Below are positions 1-6,854 of a DNA stretch of 40,628 bases, piece after piece. Position numbers and translations under genes: made by a program. The notes below the pieces were generated by a model. It saw only the letters and a list, made by a program, of their open reading frames with translations, was not told the origin of the DNA and searched no databases. Source of the DNA: Alcaligenaceae bacterium (GTDB taxonomy: Bacteria; Pseudomonadota; Gammaproteobacteria; Burkholderiales; Burkholderiaceae_B); assembly GCA_947378965.1 (NCBI GenBank), contig CANCMG010000033.1:1-40628 (forward strand), written 5' to 3'. The stretch's first letter is position 1; every line of letters begins with the position of its first letter.

Positions 1-161
1 ATTATTTGCAGGCCACTGACGCTCGTCTTTTTGCTAAAGCTCTTGCTGTCAGTGATTTACAACGCATCGCTGAGGATGCGTTGCTTGCAAGTCTTGAGGC
101 GATTAGCCCCCAAGCCTTTTTTGTTGAGAAAGAAACCCTACACACCCCAGTTCAGACTTAA
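1..161 (+). pseudogene. Truncated HepT-like toxin relic (left edge)
   Basis: An open frame enters from the left edge and stops at 159-161. Its first 90 bases align without gaps to 9207-9296 of the intact HepT-like gene downstream and encode nearly the same peptide (DARLFAKALAVSDLQRIA). After base 90 the homology stops and the tail is unrelated, so the 3' half with the RX4HXY active motif is missing. This is seen directly. I infer a broken second copy of the toxin; whether an antitoxin lies to the left cannot be seen. Confidence 0.8.
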
Positions 162-192
162 TCCTTTGTCTAAGACTTGGGGTAATTCCACT

Positions 193-894
193 TCACGCTT
201 GCTCCATGAGGCGCAGCATCAGGTGCGCCATGCGTACACCATCGTGGCCAGAGTGCAAGCCCGACAAGGCCTCCTGATAGACCACCTCGCCATACTGGGC
301 CCGGCGTTTTTCTAGCAAAAACGCGCTGTACTGGGGATCAAACTCTGGATGGGGCTGTAAGCACAGCACCTGCTGACCTATGGCATAAGCCGCAATCGGA
401 CAGTGCGAATTGCTGGCCAGCAAACGCGCGCCTGCGGGCAGCTCCAGCACCTGGTCCTGATGACTGGCCAATAGACTGACTTGCTCTGTGTATTCTTCAA
501 AATACTGCGGCTGATGCCAAGTGTAGGTATGACGTCCTAGGCACCAGCCATTAGGGGCGCGATCGACTTTGGCACCCAGGCAATGCGCGATGAGTTGATG
601 CCCAAAACAAACACCAATGAGACGCTTTTTTTGCTTTAGCAAAGCGCTCACGCGCGAGCACAAGTCCACCACCCAAGGCTCTTTTGAAAACGCATCTGCA
701 CGGCTGCCCGTCAGCAGCACGACATCGTAAGCATCAAACGAACCGGGGTACTGCGCGTGGCGTGCACTGAAGGCTTCGACATCGCCCCGAAAGCCTGCAT
801 CCCGCAACAAGCGCTCAAACATGTTGGCATAACTGCCCCAAATCGGTACGGCAGCTGGGTCTAAGTCATCGTTATCGAGAATGCACAGTTTCAT
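193..894 (-). CDS. Class I glutamine amidotransferase (GATase1) domain protein
   Basis: A 233-residue stand-alone glutamine amidotransferase. The nucleophile elbow GVCFGHQ puts the catalytic Cys near residue 96, and LQPHPEF supplies His182 and Glu184, so the triad is complete. Family members of this size release ammonia from glutamine or hydrolyse gamma-glutamyl bonds on small substrates, such as PuuD-like and GMP-synthase-like proteins. There is no fused synthetase domain. The gene stands alone, pointing left, with no operon partner in view. Its acceptor is unknown. A gamma-glutamyl hydrolase role is possible, but nothing nearby specifies it. Confidence 0.85.
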   Translation of the reverse strand: MKLCILDNDDLDPAAVPIWGSYANMFERLLRDAGFRGDVEAFSARHAQYPGSFDAYDVVLLTGSRADAFSKEPWVVDLCSRVSALLKQKKRLIGVCFGHQLIAHCLGAKVDRAPNGWCLGRHTYTWHQPQYFEEYTEQVSLLASHQDQVLELPAGARLLASNSHCPIAAYAIGQQVLCLQPHPEFDPQYSAFLLEKRRAQYGEVVYQEALSGLHSGHDGVRMAHLMLRLMEQA

Positions 895-1076
895 TTAGGT
901 GATTTTATATATGAAAAAATTATAGGCCGCGTCCCTGAGGGCACGAAGCCAGAACTGAAAAAAAACATTCAGCTGTTCAATTTCGCGTTAGTCCTTTTAC
1001 CCAAAACAACAACGGTGAGCAATACTACTCAAAAAATCGATCTCTACCTAGCAATAAAAGTTGAACATTTATAATT

Positions 1077-1123
1077 AACCTATTAGGTCATCATTTGTTA
1101 AGTAACTACTCACTAATTAGGTT
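1077..1123. promoter_or_regulatory. mqsRA-type operator region
   Basis: AACCTATTAGGT at 1077-1088 matches the palindromic AACCT-N(3-4)-AGGTT type of site bound by the MqsA antitoxin, except for the final T. A second AGGTT half-site lies at 1119-1123. Both sit just upstream of the mqsR start relic at 1135. The motif is visible; its identity rests on what is known of the E. coli mqsRA promoter. It supports this locus having kept the ancestral promoter although both genes are wrecked. Confidence 0.6.
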
Positions 1124-1134
1124 AGTGCTGTTGC

Positions 1135-1194
1135 ATGGAAAAACGAACTCCTCACCGAAAGCTTTCTTTAATTAAAGATCTTCAGGAGCTTTGA
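1135..1194 (+). pseudogene. mqsR: mqsR toxin relic, N-terminus joined to C-terminal end
   Basis: The frame from ATG 1135 reads MEKRTPHRKLSLIKDLQEL and stops at 1192-1194. The first 14 or so residues match the N-terminus of MqsR (MEKRTPH...LSxVK), while the last two codons and the stop match the very end of the toxin gene, as in the second copy at 6309-6425. About 80 codons between them are deleted. The stop lies two bases before the mqsA start, the normal mqsRA spacing. It cannot encode a functional mRNA interferase. Confidence 0.8.
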
Positions 1195-1196
1195 TC

Positions 1197-1424
1197 ATGA
1201 AGTGCCCATGCTGTGGTGCCGCTGAACTGATCCACGACACGCGCGACGTAGGCGTAGATGAGAACCAGGTAATCCATAGTGCGCTGCATGATCTCGCGGT
1301 CAAGCTGTTGCCTCAGTACGAGGCCGACGATGGCCACTTAACAAATGTGCAGCTTCGCCAAATCAAAAAGAGTGTGCTGCAAGGTGGCCTGTGCTCCGTA
1401 CGCTCGCGCCTTGGCTGCGGATGA
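1197..1424 (+). pseudogene. mqsA: mqsA antitoxin relic, zinc-finger N-terminus with foreign tail
   Basis: The frame starts MKCPCCGAAELIHDTRDV, the first CxxC zinc-finger motif of MqsA/YgiT-type antitoxins. After about residue 18, at base 1252, it departs from the family into a tail (VDENQVIHSALHDLAVKL...) that I do not recognise. The second CxxC and the HTH_XRE domain are absent. Bases 1185-1252 match 6417-6484 with a single difference, so the two loci were one sequence recently. A TTG at 1191 would also open the frame, but ATG 1197 is the family start. The tail may be a piece of another gene. A working repressor is unlikely. Confidence 0.7.
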
Positions 1425-1428
1425 ACAG

Positions 1429-2553
1429 TTACCGAGACTCATGATCCCAAATATAGCGAACCTTCAAGCGGTTGAAGTGTTGCCAATTGATATGGCGATC
1501 ATATTGCAGCCGCCCCAAAACGATGCCAGAGGCAACGCCTATTTGCTTCGCAAAGTCTTTGATCGTTCTTTCGCCGAACGGTGATTGAGTGAGCAATCGA
1601 CGATACGCCGCCGGAGGAATCAACCAATTACAGGCGAACGCATCCGCCTCCTTCTCTTCCTGTGGGTTCAGTCCATCCTCACCAAGAATGTCAAGAAATG
1701 TCAGTCGCTTGCCATGCTTCAACAAGTGTCCGGCCTCGTGAAAGAACGAAAACCAGAGCTTGTCGTCGGTCTGACTTCGAAAGCTCAACATAATAAGTGC
1801 CTTGGTCGTACCAAGCCATTTTGTGGCGCCACTCACCGGACACCCTTTGGGCGCTGGTTCGAGCACAACGGCAACGCCAGCATGCGCGCATAGTTCAATA
1901 AGCTTGGGCAAAAATACCGTCGGATTGCTCTCGGTCGTCAGCGATCGAATTTGCTTCAAAACAGTCTCGAACGCGTCACTGTCAAAGTCCCCAAGCCTCA
2001 TGTCCTCGGCTTTGCGCTCGCCTTGCCGCAGCCATGCCGAAACCGCTGCTGGTGTTCGGGTTAGTTTCTCCGTTGCCCTATATGCCGCTACCGGTTTTTC
2101 ATAGTGCTCGCGCCACGCCGATACCTCGGCAACTCCGAAGTACCTCAGGCACTCGTATACTTGTTGAGCCTTATCAGTAGCTTTTTTGACCCACCCGAAC
2201 TTGATCATGTCGCTCAGAGGAAGCTCTTTCAGCCAAGCTGTGTGTTCGGACAAGCCTTTGATGGATTTTTTTCGGGCCAAGTGTTCACGGAATTGCGCTT
2301 CGAGATTGAGCCAAAATCGGGCAGTGCTACCGAGTACTCTTTCTAATTTGAGAGCAGTCTCTTCGGTAATTGGGGCGTTACCCTTCAATAACAAATTGAC
2401 ATGCTTGGCCGTGAAACCTGTTCGCGTTGCCAAGTCGACCTGCGTCCAGCCTCTTTCTTCCAATAAATCACTGATCGACTCGCCTGGCACCGCAACCCAA
2501 TCGGGCGCGAAATCGGCGAGAGATTCGTACGTTCGCAACACTGTGTCAGTCAT
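1429..2553 (-). CDS. HigA-type HTH antitoxin fused to ImmA/IrrE metallopeptidase domain
   Basis: About 374 residues from ATG 2553. That start follows a strong GGAGG and overlaps the stop of the upstream toxin gene by 8 bases, which decides it over the longer frame from 2571. Residues 22-80 form an XRE helix-turn-helix (WTQVDLATRTGFTAKHVNLLLKG), as in HigA antitoxins. The C-terminal half is a COG2856-type zinc peptidase with HEAGH at about 272-276 and a downstream ExEAD motif. Fusions of this kind pair with HigB/RelE toxins. I infer DNA binding to its own promoter and possibly proteolytic control of the pair. The fold looks intact although the toxin partner is damaged. Confidence 0.85.
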   Translation of the reverse strand: MTDTVLRTYESLADFAPDWVAVPGESISDLLEERGWTQVDLATRTGFTAKHVNLLLKGNAPITEETALKLERVLGSTARFWLNLEAQFREHLARKKSIKGLSEHTAWLKELPLSDMIKFGWVKKATDKAQQVYECLRYFGVAEVSAWREHYEKPVAAYRATEKLTRTPAAVSAWLRQGERKAEDMRLGDFDSDAFETVLKQIRSLTTESNPTVFLPKLIELCAHAGVAVVLEPAPKGCPVSGATKWLGTTKALIMLSFRSQTDDKLWFSFFHEAGHLLKHGKRLTFLDILGEDGLNPQEEKEADAFACNWLIPPAAYRRLLTQSPFGERTIKDFAKQIGVASGIVLGRLQYDRHINWQHFNRLKVRYIWDHESR

Positions 2554-2779
2554 GGTAATCCTCCGCCTCAATAATCGTTATCTCAGACACCTTCGACCAG
2601 TCAATCGAGCCGTCTGCCTTCGCGGGCGGCGGTATTTTGGTCGGTTTGAAAACCAATCGTTTCCCCTTGTGCAAATCAACTGCAAATTGCCCCAGGCGGT
2701 CATATTCCAACGGGTGGGGATGACCAATGGCTAGCTTGCACAAAGTCTCGATGCCTTCATCTTCATAAGAGACTTTCAT
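2546..2779 (-). CDS. HigB/RelE-type toxin with internal deletion
   Basis: A 77-residue frame. The first 14 residues (MKVSYEDEGIETLC) and the last 60 (GHPHPLEYDRLGQFAVDL, KRLVFKPT, DWSKVSEITIIEAEDYHD) match the two ends of HigB-like plasmid-maintenance toxins. From memory these usually run to about 105-110 residues. The helical segment between them, roughly 30 residues, is missing without breaking the frame. It overlaps the HTH-peptidase gene by 8 bases, the usual toxin-antitoxin order. The ends are clear; the deletion is inferred from family length. Catalysis is probably lost, while antitoxin binding may persist. Confidence 0.75.
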   Translation of the reverse strand: MKVSYEDEGIETLCKLAIGHPHPLEYDRLGQFAVDLHKGKRLVFKPTKIPPPAKADGSIDWSKVSEITIIEAEDYHD

Positions 2780-2788
2780 CCGTTTAAT

Positions 2789-2804
2789 TTACCATAATGG
2801 TTAA
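2789..2804. promoter_or_regulatory. Near-palindromic operator upstream of HigB
   Basis: TTACCATAATGGTTAA is an almost perfect dyad lying about 10 bases upstream of the toxin start, where HigA-type proteins usually bind to autoregulate. The dyad is seen; its use is inferred. The rest of 2805-3019 shows no gene. Confidence 0.5.
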
Positions 2805-3019
2805 TTATTTGTAGAAGTCATTTGCTATACCTGCATGATTTTTGATGCCCATTTGGATGCGCGGGCTGTGCTGTAGCTGAGGATAGCTGTGGCCAAAACC
2901 GCACCACAAATGCTGAAATAAGTACTCAAAAGGGCATAAAAAAAAGGAACGAATTGGCCATGCTTGTTCGCATTTGACTCAATTTAAAAAGTGATGACTC
3001 CGCAATCTAGCAGCCCGAC

Positions 3020-3991
3020 TCAGTCGAGCTTGATGTTGGATGCTTCGATTAGTTTGCCAAAGCGCGTCATGTCGGTCTTGATTAACTCAGCAAAATCCGC
3101 TGGTGGCAAGTAAGACGGCGTCAGCCCGAGACCTACCAACTTTTCCCTGAATTCAGGTTTGGCGATCATGCGGTTAAGTTCGTCCGCGATCTTGTCGACG
3201 ATGAGCTTGGGGGTGCCCACGGGCGCGACAATGCCGAACCAAGTTCCGGGATTGAAACCGATCAGGCCTGCTTCAGTGAAGGTAGGCACTTGCGGCACCG
3301 ACACCAAACGGGTATCGCCTGAAACTGCTAGTGCGCGCAGGGCCCCAGACTTGATGTAGGGAATAGCGACGATAGGCGTCTGAAAAGAGGCCTGCACTTG
3401 CCCGCCCAGCAGGTCGGTCACTGCGGGGCCGGAACCCTTATAGGGAATGTGCTGGATTTTTGCACTAGTCATGCTGACAAACAGCTCGCCCGCCAGATGG
3501 TTGGCCGAACCACTACCGGCCGAAGCATAATTAAATTGTCCGGGCTTGGCTTTGGCAAACGAGGTAAATTCTTGCAGCGTGTTGGCCGGAACGCCGGGGT
3601 GGACCACCAGTACGTATTCAGTGGTGGCGATCATTGAGATCGGTACAAAGTCCTTGATCGGGTCGAAGGGTACTTTGACGAGATGAGGAACTACCGAGTG
3701 TGCGTTCGTGGTGAGCAGCAACGTATAGCCATCAGGCAGCGACTTGGCCACATTTTCGGTACCTACTACTGTATTGCCGCCGCCGCGCGCATCGACTATT
3801 ACCTGCTGGCCCCAAGCCTCACGCAGTTGCTCGCTTACCAGTCGCGCCAGCACAGTGGTGCTACCGCCTGGGGGATAGGGCACAACCAAGCGGATCGACC
3901 TCGACGGCCACTCTTGGGCAAAAATACTAAAGCCCGAGCAGGCAAACCCAATCGCCAAGCCGAGCGAAATCAACGCTTTCATAGGTCGCAT
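3020..3991 (-). CDS. Bug-family (TctC) periplasmic solute-binding protein
   Basis: A 323-residue Bug protein with an N-terminal signal peptide ending near FSIFAQEWP. It shows the family landmarks in order: VVPYPPGGSTTVLARL (ligand-pocket loop), PDGYTLLL, HIPYKGSGPAVTDLLGGQV and VPTFTEAG. Such proteins bind small carboxylates in the periplasm, classically for TctAB-type transporters, and no TctA or TctB gene is in the window. The SDR gene upstream on the same strand ends 69 bases before it, so the two probably form an operon. Start alternatives are ATG 3991 or ATG 3982. The ligand cannot be told from sequence. Confidence 0.92.
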   Translation of the reverse strand: MRPMKALISLGLAIGFACSGFSIFAQEWPSRSIRLVVPYPPGGSTTVLARLVSEQLREAWGQQVIVDARGGGNTVVGTENVAKSLPDGYTLLLTTNAHSVVPHLVKVPFDPIKDFVPISMIATTEYVLVVHPGVPANTLQEFTSFAKAKPGQFNYASAGSGSANHLAGELFVSMTSAKIQHIPYKGSGPAVTDLLGGQVQASFQTPIVAIPYIKSGALRALAVSGDTRLVSVPQVPTFTEAGLIGFNPGTWFGIVAPVGTPKLIVDKIADELNRMIAKPEFREKLVGLGLTPSYLPPADFAELIKTDMTRFGKLIEASNIKLD

Positions 3992-4060
3992 TATTATGTC
4001 TCTTAGTTGTTATTGTTATTTACCATAAACTGGTTGCCAAACGCTTCTATTATGCCGAGG

Positions 4061-4855
4061 TCAGGCCGTCGCACCGCCATCTACAGCCAGTGCCACGCCG
4101 GTTACATATGAAGCGTCATCGGACACGAGGAAAAGAGCGGCGCGCGCGATTTCCACCGGTTCGGCCGCGCGGCCCATAGGCGAAAGTGACGAGCGCTGCG
4201 TCACCAGCTTTTCAATATCGCCCGGTAGGTCCCCTTCTTGGCCGGGGCGGCGAACAAAAGTCCGGAGCATCGGCGTGTTGGTCGCGCCGGGGCAGATGAC
4301 GTTGACGCGAATATTCTCTGCGGCGTGCGCCTTGGCCAGCGAACGAGCCATGCCGATCACACCGAACTTGGCGGCTGAGTAGACTGGGCTGTACTTGGAA
4401 CCTTCCAAGCCAGAGGTTGACGCAGTGAACAAGATGTTGCCGCCGCCGCCTTTGCGCAGCACCGGCAGGGCGGCGGCCGTGGTGAACAACACCGAGCGCA
4501 AGTTGAGGTTAAGCGCCAGGTCCAGGTCGCTGGTCGAGACTTCTTCAAGGCCGGCGGGGCCGGGATGGCCAACGTGATTCCACACGAAATCGAGTCGGCC
4601 AAAATGTTTCACCGCTTCTTCGACAATGTCGCGCGAATAGGCTTCGTCGCACAAATCGCCAGCGGAAACCTGCGCTTGGCCACCGGACGCACGGATCATC
4701 TCAACGGTTTTGTCAGCGGCATCCTTGTTAGCATCAACCACCAGCACGCGTGCGCCTTCGCTGGCGAAAAGAATAGCGCCGGCGCGCCCCATCCCCGAAC
4801 CGGACGCCGTGATGATGCCGACTTTGTTGGCTAAACGGTGCGTCAAGGAAGTCAT
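4061..4855 (-). CDS. SDR-family NAD(P)-dependent oxidoreductase
   Basis: A 264-residue classical short-chain dehydrogenase. The cofactor loop is TASGSGMGRA at 16-25, with an acidic residue after the second strand (VVDAN), favouring NAD(H). The active site shows a Ser in FTASTSG (146-149) and Y159-x3-K163 in YSAAK. PGATNTPM and the C-terminal SYVTGVALAVDGG are standard. The usual NNAG motif reads NHVG here. It is followed closely by a Bug gene, suggesting oxidation or reduction of a hydroxy or keto acid taken up by that system. Substrate unknown. Confidence 0.92.
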   Translation of the reverse strand: MTSLTHRLANKVGIITASGSGMGRAGAILFASEGARVLVVDANKDAADKTVEMIRASGGQAQVSAGDLCDEAYSRDIVEEAVKHFGRLDFVWNHVGHPGPAGLEEVSTSDLDLALNLNLRSVLFTTAAALPVLRKGGGGNILFTASTSGLEGSKYSPVYSAAKFGVIGMARSLAKAHAAENIRVNVICPGATNTPMLRTFVRRPGQEGDLPGDIEKLVTQRSSLSPMGRAAEPVEIARAALFLVSDDASYVTGVALAVDGGATA

Positions 4856-5023
4856 GATTTTTGCAGTCCGAGCTGAGTGATAAAAGCCATCATTTTTTGT
4901 AACCCTTAATTTTTTTTATAAAAATACAGTTTTGATGAGTTCTTTTGACAAGTTACCATCATTTTCTGCGGGGGACCCGACCTTTATAGGGCAGGGTAGT
5001 TGACCTTCGCGTTAATTTTTGTT

Positions 5024-5146
5024 TTAAGTTCTCGAAAAAACCATTCGCGGCCGTGCGCCAGCGAAGAGCGAGATCGCCGCGCGTGCGAGCGGGTCTGTGC
5101 CATGGGTCTCGAGCGCCACAACGGGCACTTCATCGAAGATTGCTAG
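5024..5146 (-). pseudogene. Short coding relic resembling a Ser/Thr dehydratase segment
   Basis: Within the 417-base gap 4856-5272, a stop-to-stop frame on the minus strand contains DEVPVVALETHGTDPLARA, with GC-rich third positions unlike the AT-rich flanks. The VPVVAxETHG pattern recalls a segment of PLP-dependent serine/threonine dehydratases, though the match is from memory and short. No start or flanking domain exists, so it would be a leftover piece of a lost gene. The rest of the gap is AT-rich and presumably holds the divergent promoters of the SDR and Bug genes. Confidence 0.35.
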
Positions 5147-5272
5147 TTACCTAGAGTTTTCTTAGGCATACTAAACTCTCAGTGGTTGGCACAGGTCGCG
5201 TTTAGCGCATTTTATAAAAACCGTATAAAGAGATTCTCTTAACGAATCCATGACATTGCAGAGACAAAAAAT

Positions 5273-6253
5273 ATGTTTTTAATGAGCCGAAACACTAGTA
5301 TTTGTATACTTGTCAGCCTGATCGGTACTTTATTTCTAAGCGTGGCACAGGCGCAGCCCTACCCCAACCGCGACATCACTTTTATTGTTCCCTACGGCCC
5401 CGGCGGCTCAACTGACCCGGTTTCACGCCAGTTTGCGAGCCAACTCGAACAAGCGCTCAAGGTCAGCGTTAACGTTGAAAACAAACCTGGGGGGTCAGCC
5501 ACCATCGGCACTGCAGCAGTCATTCGGGCTAACCCCGATGGCTATACGCTTGGGCTCACTTCAAACAGTGTTCTGGCCTATCAACCGCTAGTGAACAAAG
5601 CGCTTACGTGGAAAGGCCCAGAAGATTATCAATCAATCATCAAGCTGGTTGACCTACCCACCATTCTTGCCGTGCGCGCTGATTCACCTTGGCAGACCTT
5701 TGAAGACTTTATGGATGCCGTGCGCAAGAATCCCGGGAAAATCCGTGCAGCAGTCTCGGGCTATCGCACGACACCAGATTTGGCGGTTCAAGAATTAAAC
5801 AAAATCGCCCAAGTGAAAATTGCCACCATTCCGTTCACTGGTGGTGGTGGCGAAGCACTTGTTGCGCTGCTTGGCGGCCGAGTTGAGGCGAGTACAGGAT
5901 CTGCTCCAACCATGGCGCCGCATGTGCAAGCCGGAAAAATCCGAGTGATTGCTACGTTTACGAAAGACATATATTTTGCGTTTCCACAAGCAACGTCAGT
6001 GGTGCAGGCTGGTTACAACGTTACCCTGCCTGCCTCGTATGGCATCGTCGCACCCAAAGGGATGCCCAGCGAGATCAAAGACAAAATCATTGCTACATCC
6101 CTTGCTATCGGAAACAGCCCAGAGTTTGCACAATTCGCGCAAAAGCATGGTCTGATCCTGGATGTGAAAGGCCCGAAACAGATGGACGAAGAGATGGATG
6201 AATACACCAGAACTTTTCGCGAGCTAATTGTATTTATGGATCAAAAGAAATAG
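5273..6253 (+). CDS. Bug-family (TctC) periplasmic solute-binding protein
   Basis: A 326-residue Bug protein. The signal peptide runs to about residue 27 (VAQAQPYP), then FIVPYGPGGSTDPVSRQFA, NPDGYTLGLTS, IPFTGGGGEALVALLGGRV and a C-terminal helical end. It is transcribed alone, divergent from the SDR-Bug pair at 3020-4855. ATG 5273 and ATG 5285 are both possible starts and leave the signal peptide intact. It is one of seven intact paralogues here and diverges from the others: the pocket loop has TDPV and the PYKG motif reads PFTG. The ligand is unknown. Confidence 0.9.
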   Translation: MFLMSRNTSICILVSLIGTLFLSVAQAQPYPNRDITFIVPYGPGGSTDPVSRQFASQLEQALKVSVNVENKPGGSATIGTAAVIRANPDGYTLGLTSNSVLAYQPLVNKALTWKGPEDYQSIIKLVDLPTILAVRADSPWQTFEDFMDAVRKNPGKIRAAVSGYRTTPDLAVQELNKIAQVKIATIPFTGGGGEALVALLGGRVEASTGSAPTMAPHVQAGKIRVIATFTKDIYFAFPQATSVVQAGYNVTLPASYGIVAPKGMPSEIKDKIIATSLAIGNSPEFAQFAQKHGLILDVKGPKQMDEEMDEYTRTFRELIVFMDQKK

Positions 6254-6280
6254 ATCTAAAAGAGCCACTCTTACTATTCT

Positions 6281-6301
6281 CCCCGTTCCTTAAGGGCGGG
6301 G
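6281..6301. repeat. GC hairpin with CCTTAAGG core
   Basis: CCCCG at 6281-6285 pairs with CGGGG at 6297-6301 around a CCTTAAGG core, just after the Bug stop at 6253. There is no U-tract on either side, so it is a poor terminator. Such hairpins are also typical of REP-like elements and IS200/IS605 ends. The origin is undecided. It abuts the broken left end of the second mqsR copy. Confidence 0.4.
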
Positions 6302-6308
6302 TGGTGTT

Positions 6309-6425
6309 GACGTCGATCGAATTTGGCAAGATGTGTATAAGGTGGTGAATCAGAATGGATCTGATATCTACCCAAAACTGACCGTTGTTGACGATGTTTT
6401 AATTGTTTCTTTCAAGGAGCTTTGA
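6309..6425 (+). pseudogene. mqsR: mqsR toxin relic, C-terminal third
   Basis: An in-frame stretch reads IWQDVYKVVN, then YPKLTVVDDVLIVSFKEL and a stop at 6423-6425. These match the C-terminal third of MqsR (IWQDVYRP..., LKITVIHDVLIVSFKE). No start codon or N-terminal part exists; the sequence to the left is the GC hairpin. It is the exact complement of the relic at 1135, which keeps the N-terminus and loses this part. The mqsA relic starts 2 bases after the stop. Confidence 0.85.
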
Positions 6426-6427
6426 TC

Positions 6428-6809
6428 ATGAAGTGCCCGTGCTGTGGTGCCGCTGAACTGATCCACGACACGCGCGACGTACCCTATATTTACAAAGGTG
6501 ATGCGACGACAATTCTCGCGGTGAAGGGGGGGGTCTCCTGCATGCGACGAAGTTGTGTTGAATAAAGAGCAGGGTGATCGTTATGGTGAATCGATCAGGC
6601 AGTTTCAACGTCAGGTCAACGCGACTTATGTTGATCCGTCTTTTATCTCTACGATTCGCAAAAAATTAAAGCTAGATCAGCGAGAAGCAGCAGAAATTTT
6701 TGGTGGCGGCGTGAATGCTTTTTCGCGTTACGAGAAAGGTAGAGCTAAACCGCCGTTGGCGTTAGTGAAATTATTCTGATTGCTTAATCGACATCCCAAT
6801 CTATTGTAA
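6428..6809 (+). pseudogene. mqsA: mqsA antitoxin with frameshift and internal stop
   Basis: ATG 6428 opens MKCPCCGAAELIHDTRDVPYIYKG, the MqsA zinc-binding domain. At a run of eight Gs (6526-6533) the frame slips; removing one G restores SPACDEVVLNKEQGDRYG, followed by the C-terminal HTH (LDQREAAEIFGGGVNAFSRYE). A TGA at 6777-6779 interrupts VKL[F]*LLNRHPNLL before the natural end at 6807-6809. The second zinc CxxC keeps only one Cys. The gene as given is dead, though the fragment from TTG 6555 could still make a 74-residue HTH protein able to bind mqs-type operators. Confidence 0.88.
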
Positions 6810-6854
6810 GAACTAAAGAGTATCGATGGTTTAGGTATGGGGACTTCTGCAGGC

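Noticed and set aside
31-315. 94-residue plus-strand frame at the left edge
   Set aside because: It is in the wrong frame for the HepT relic and crosses into the antisense of the glutamine amidotransferase.
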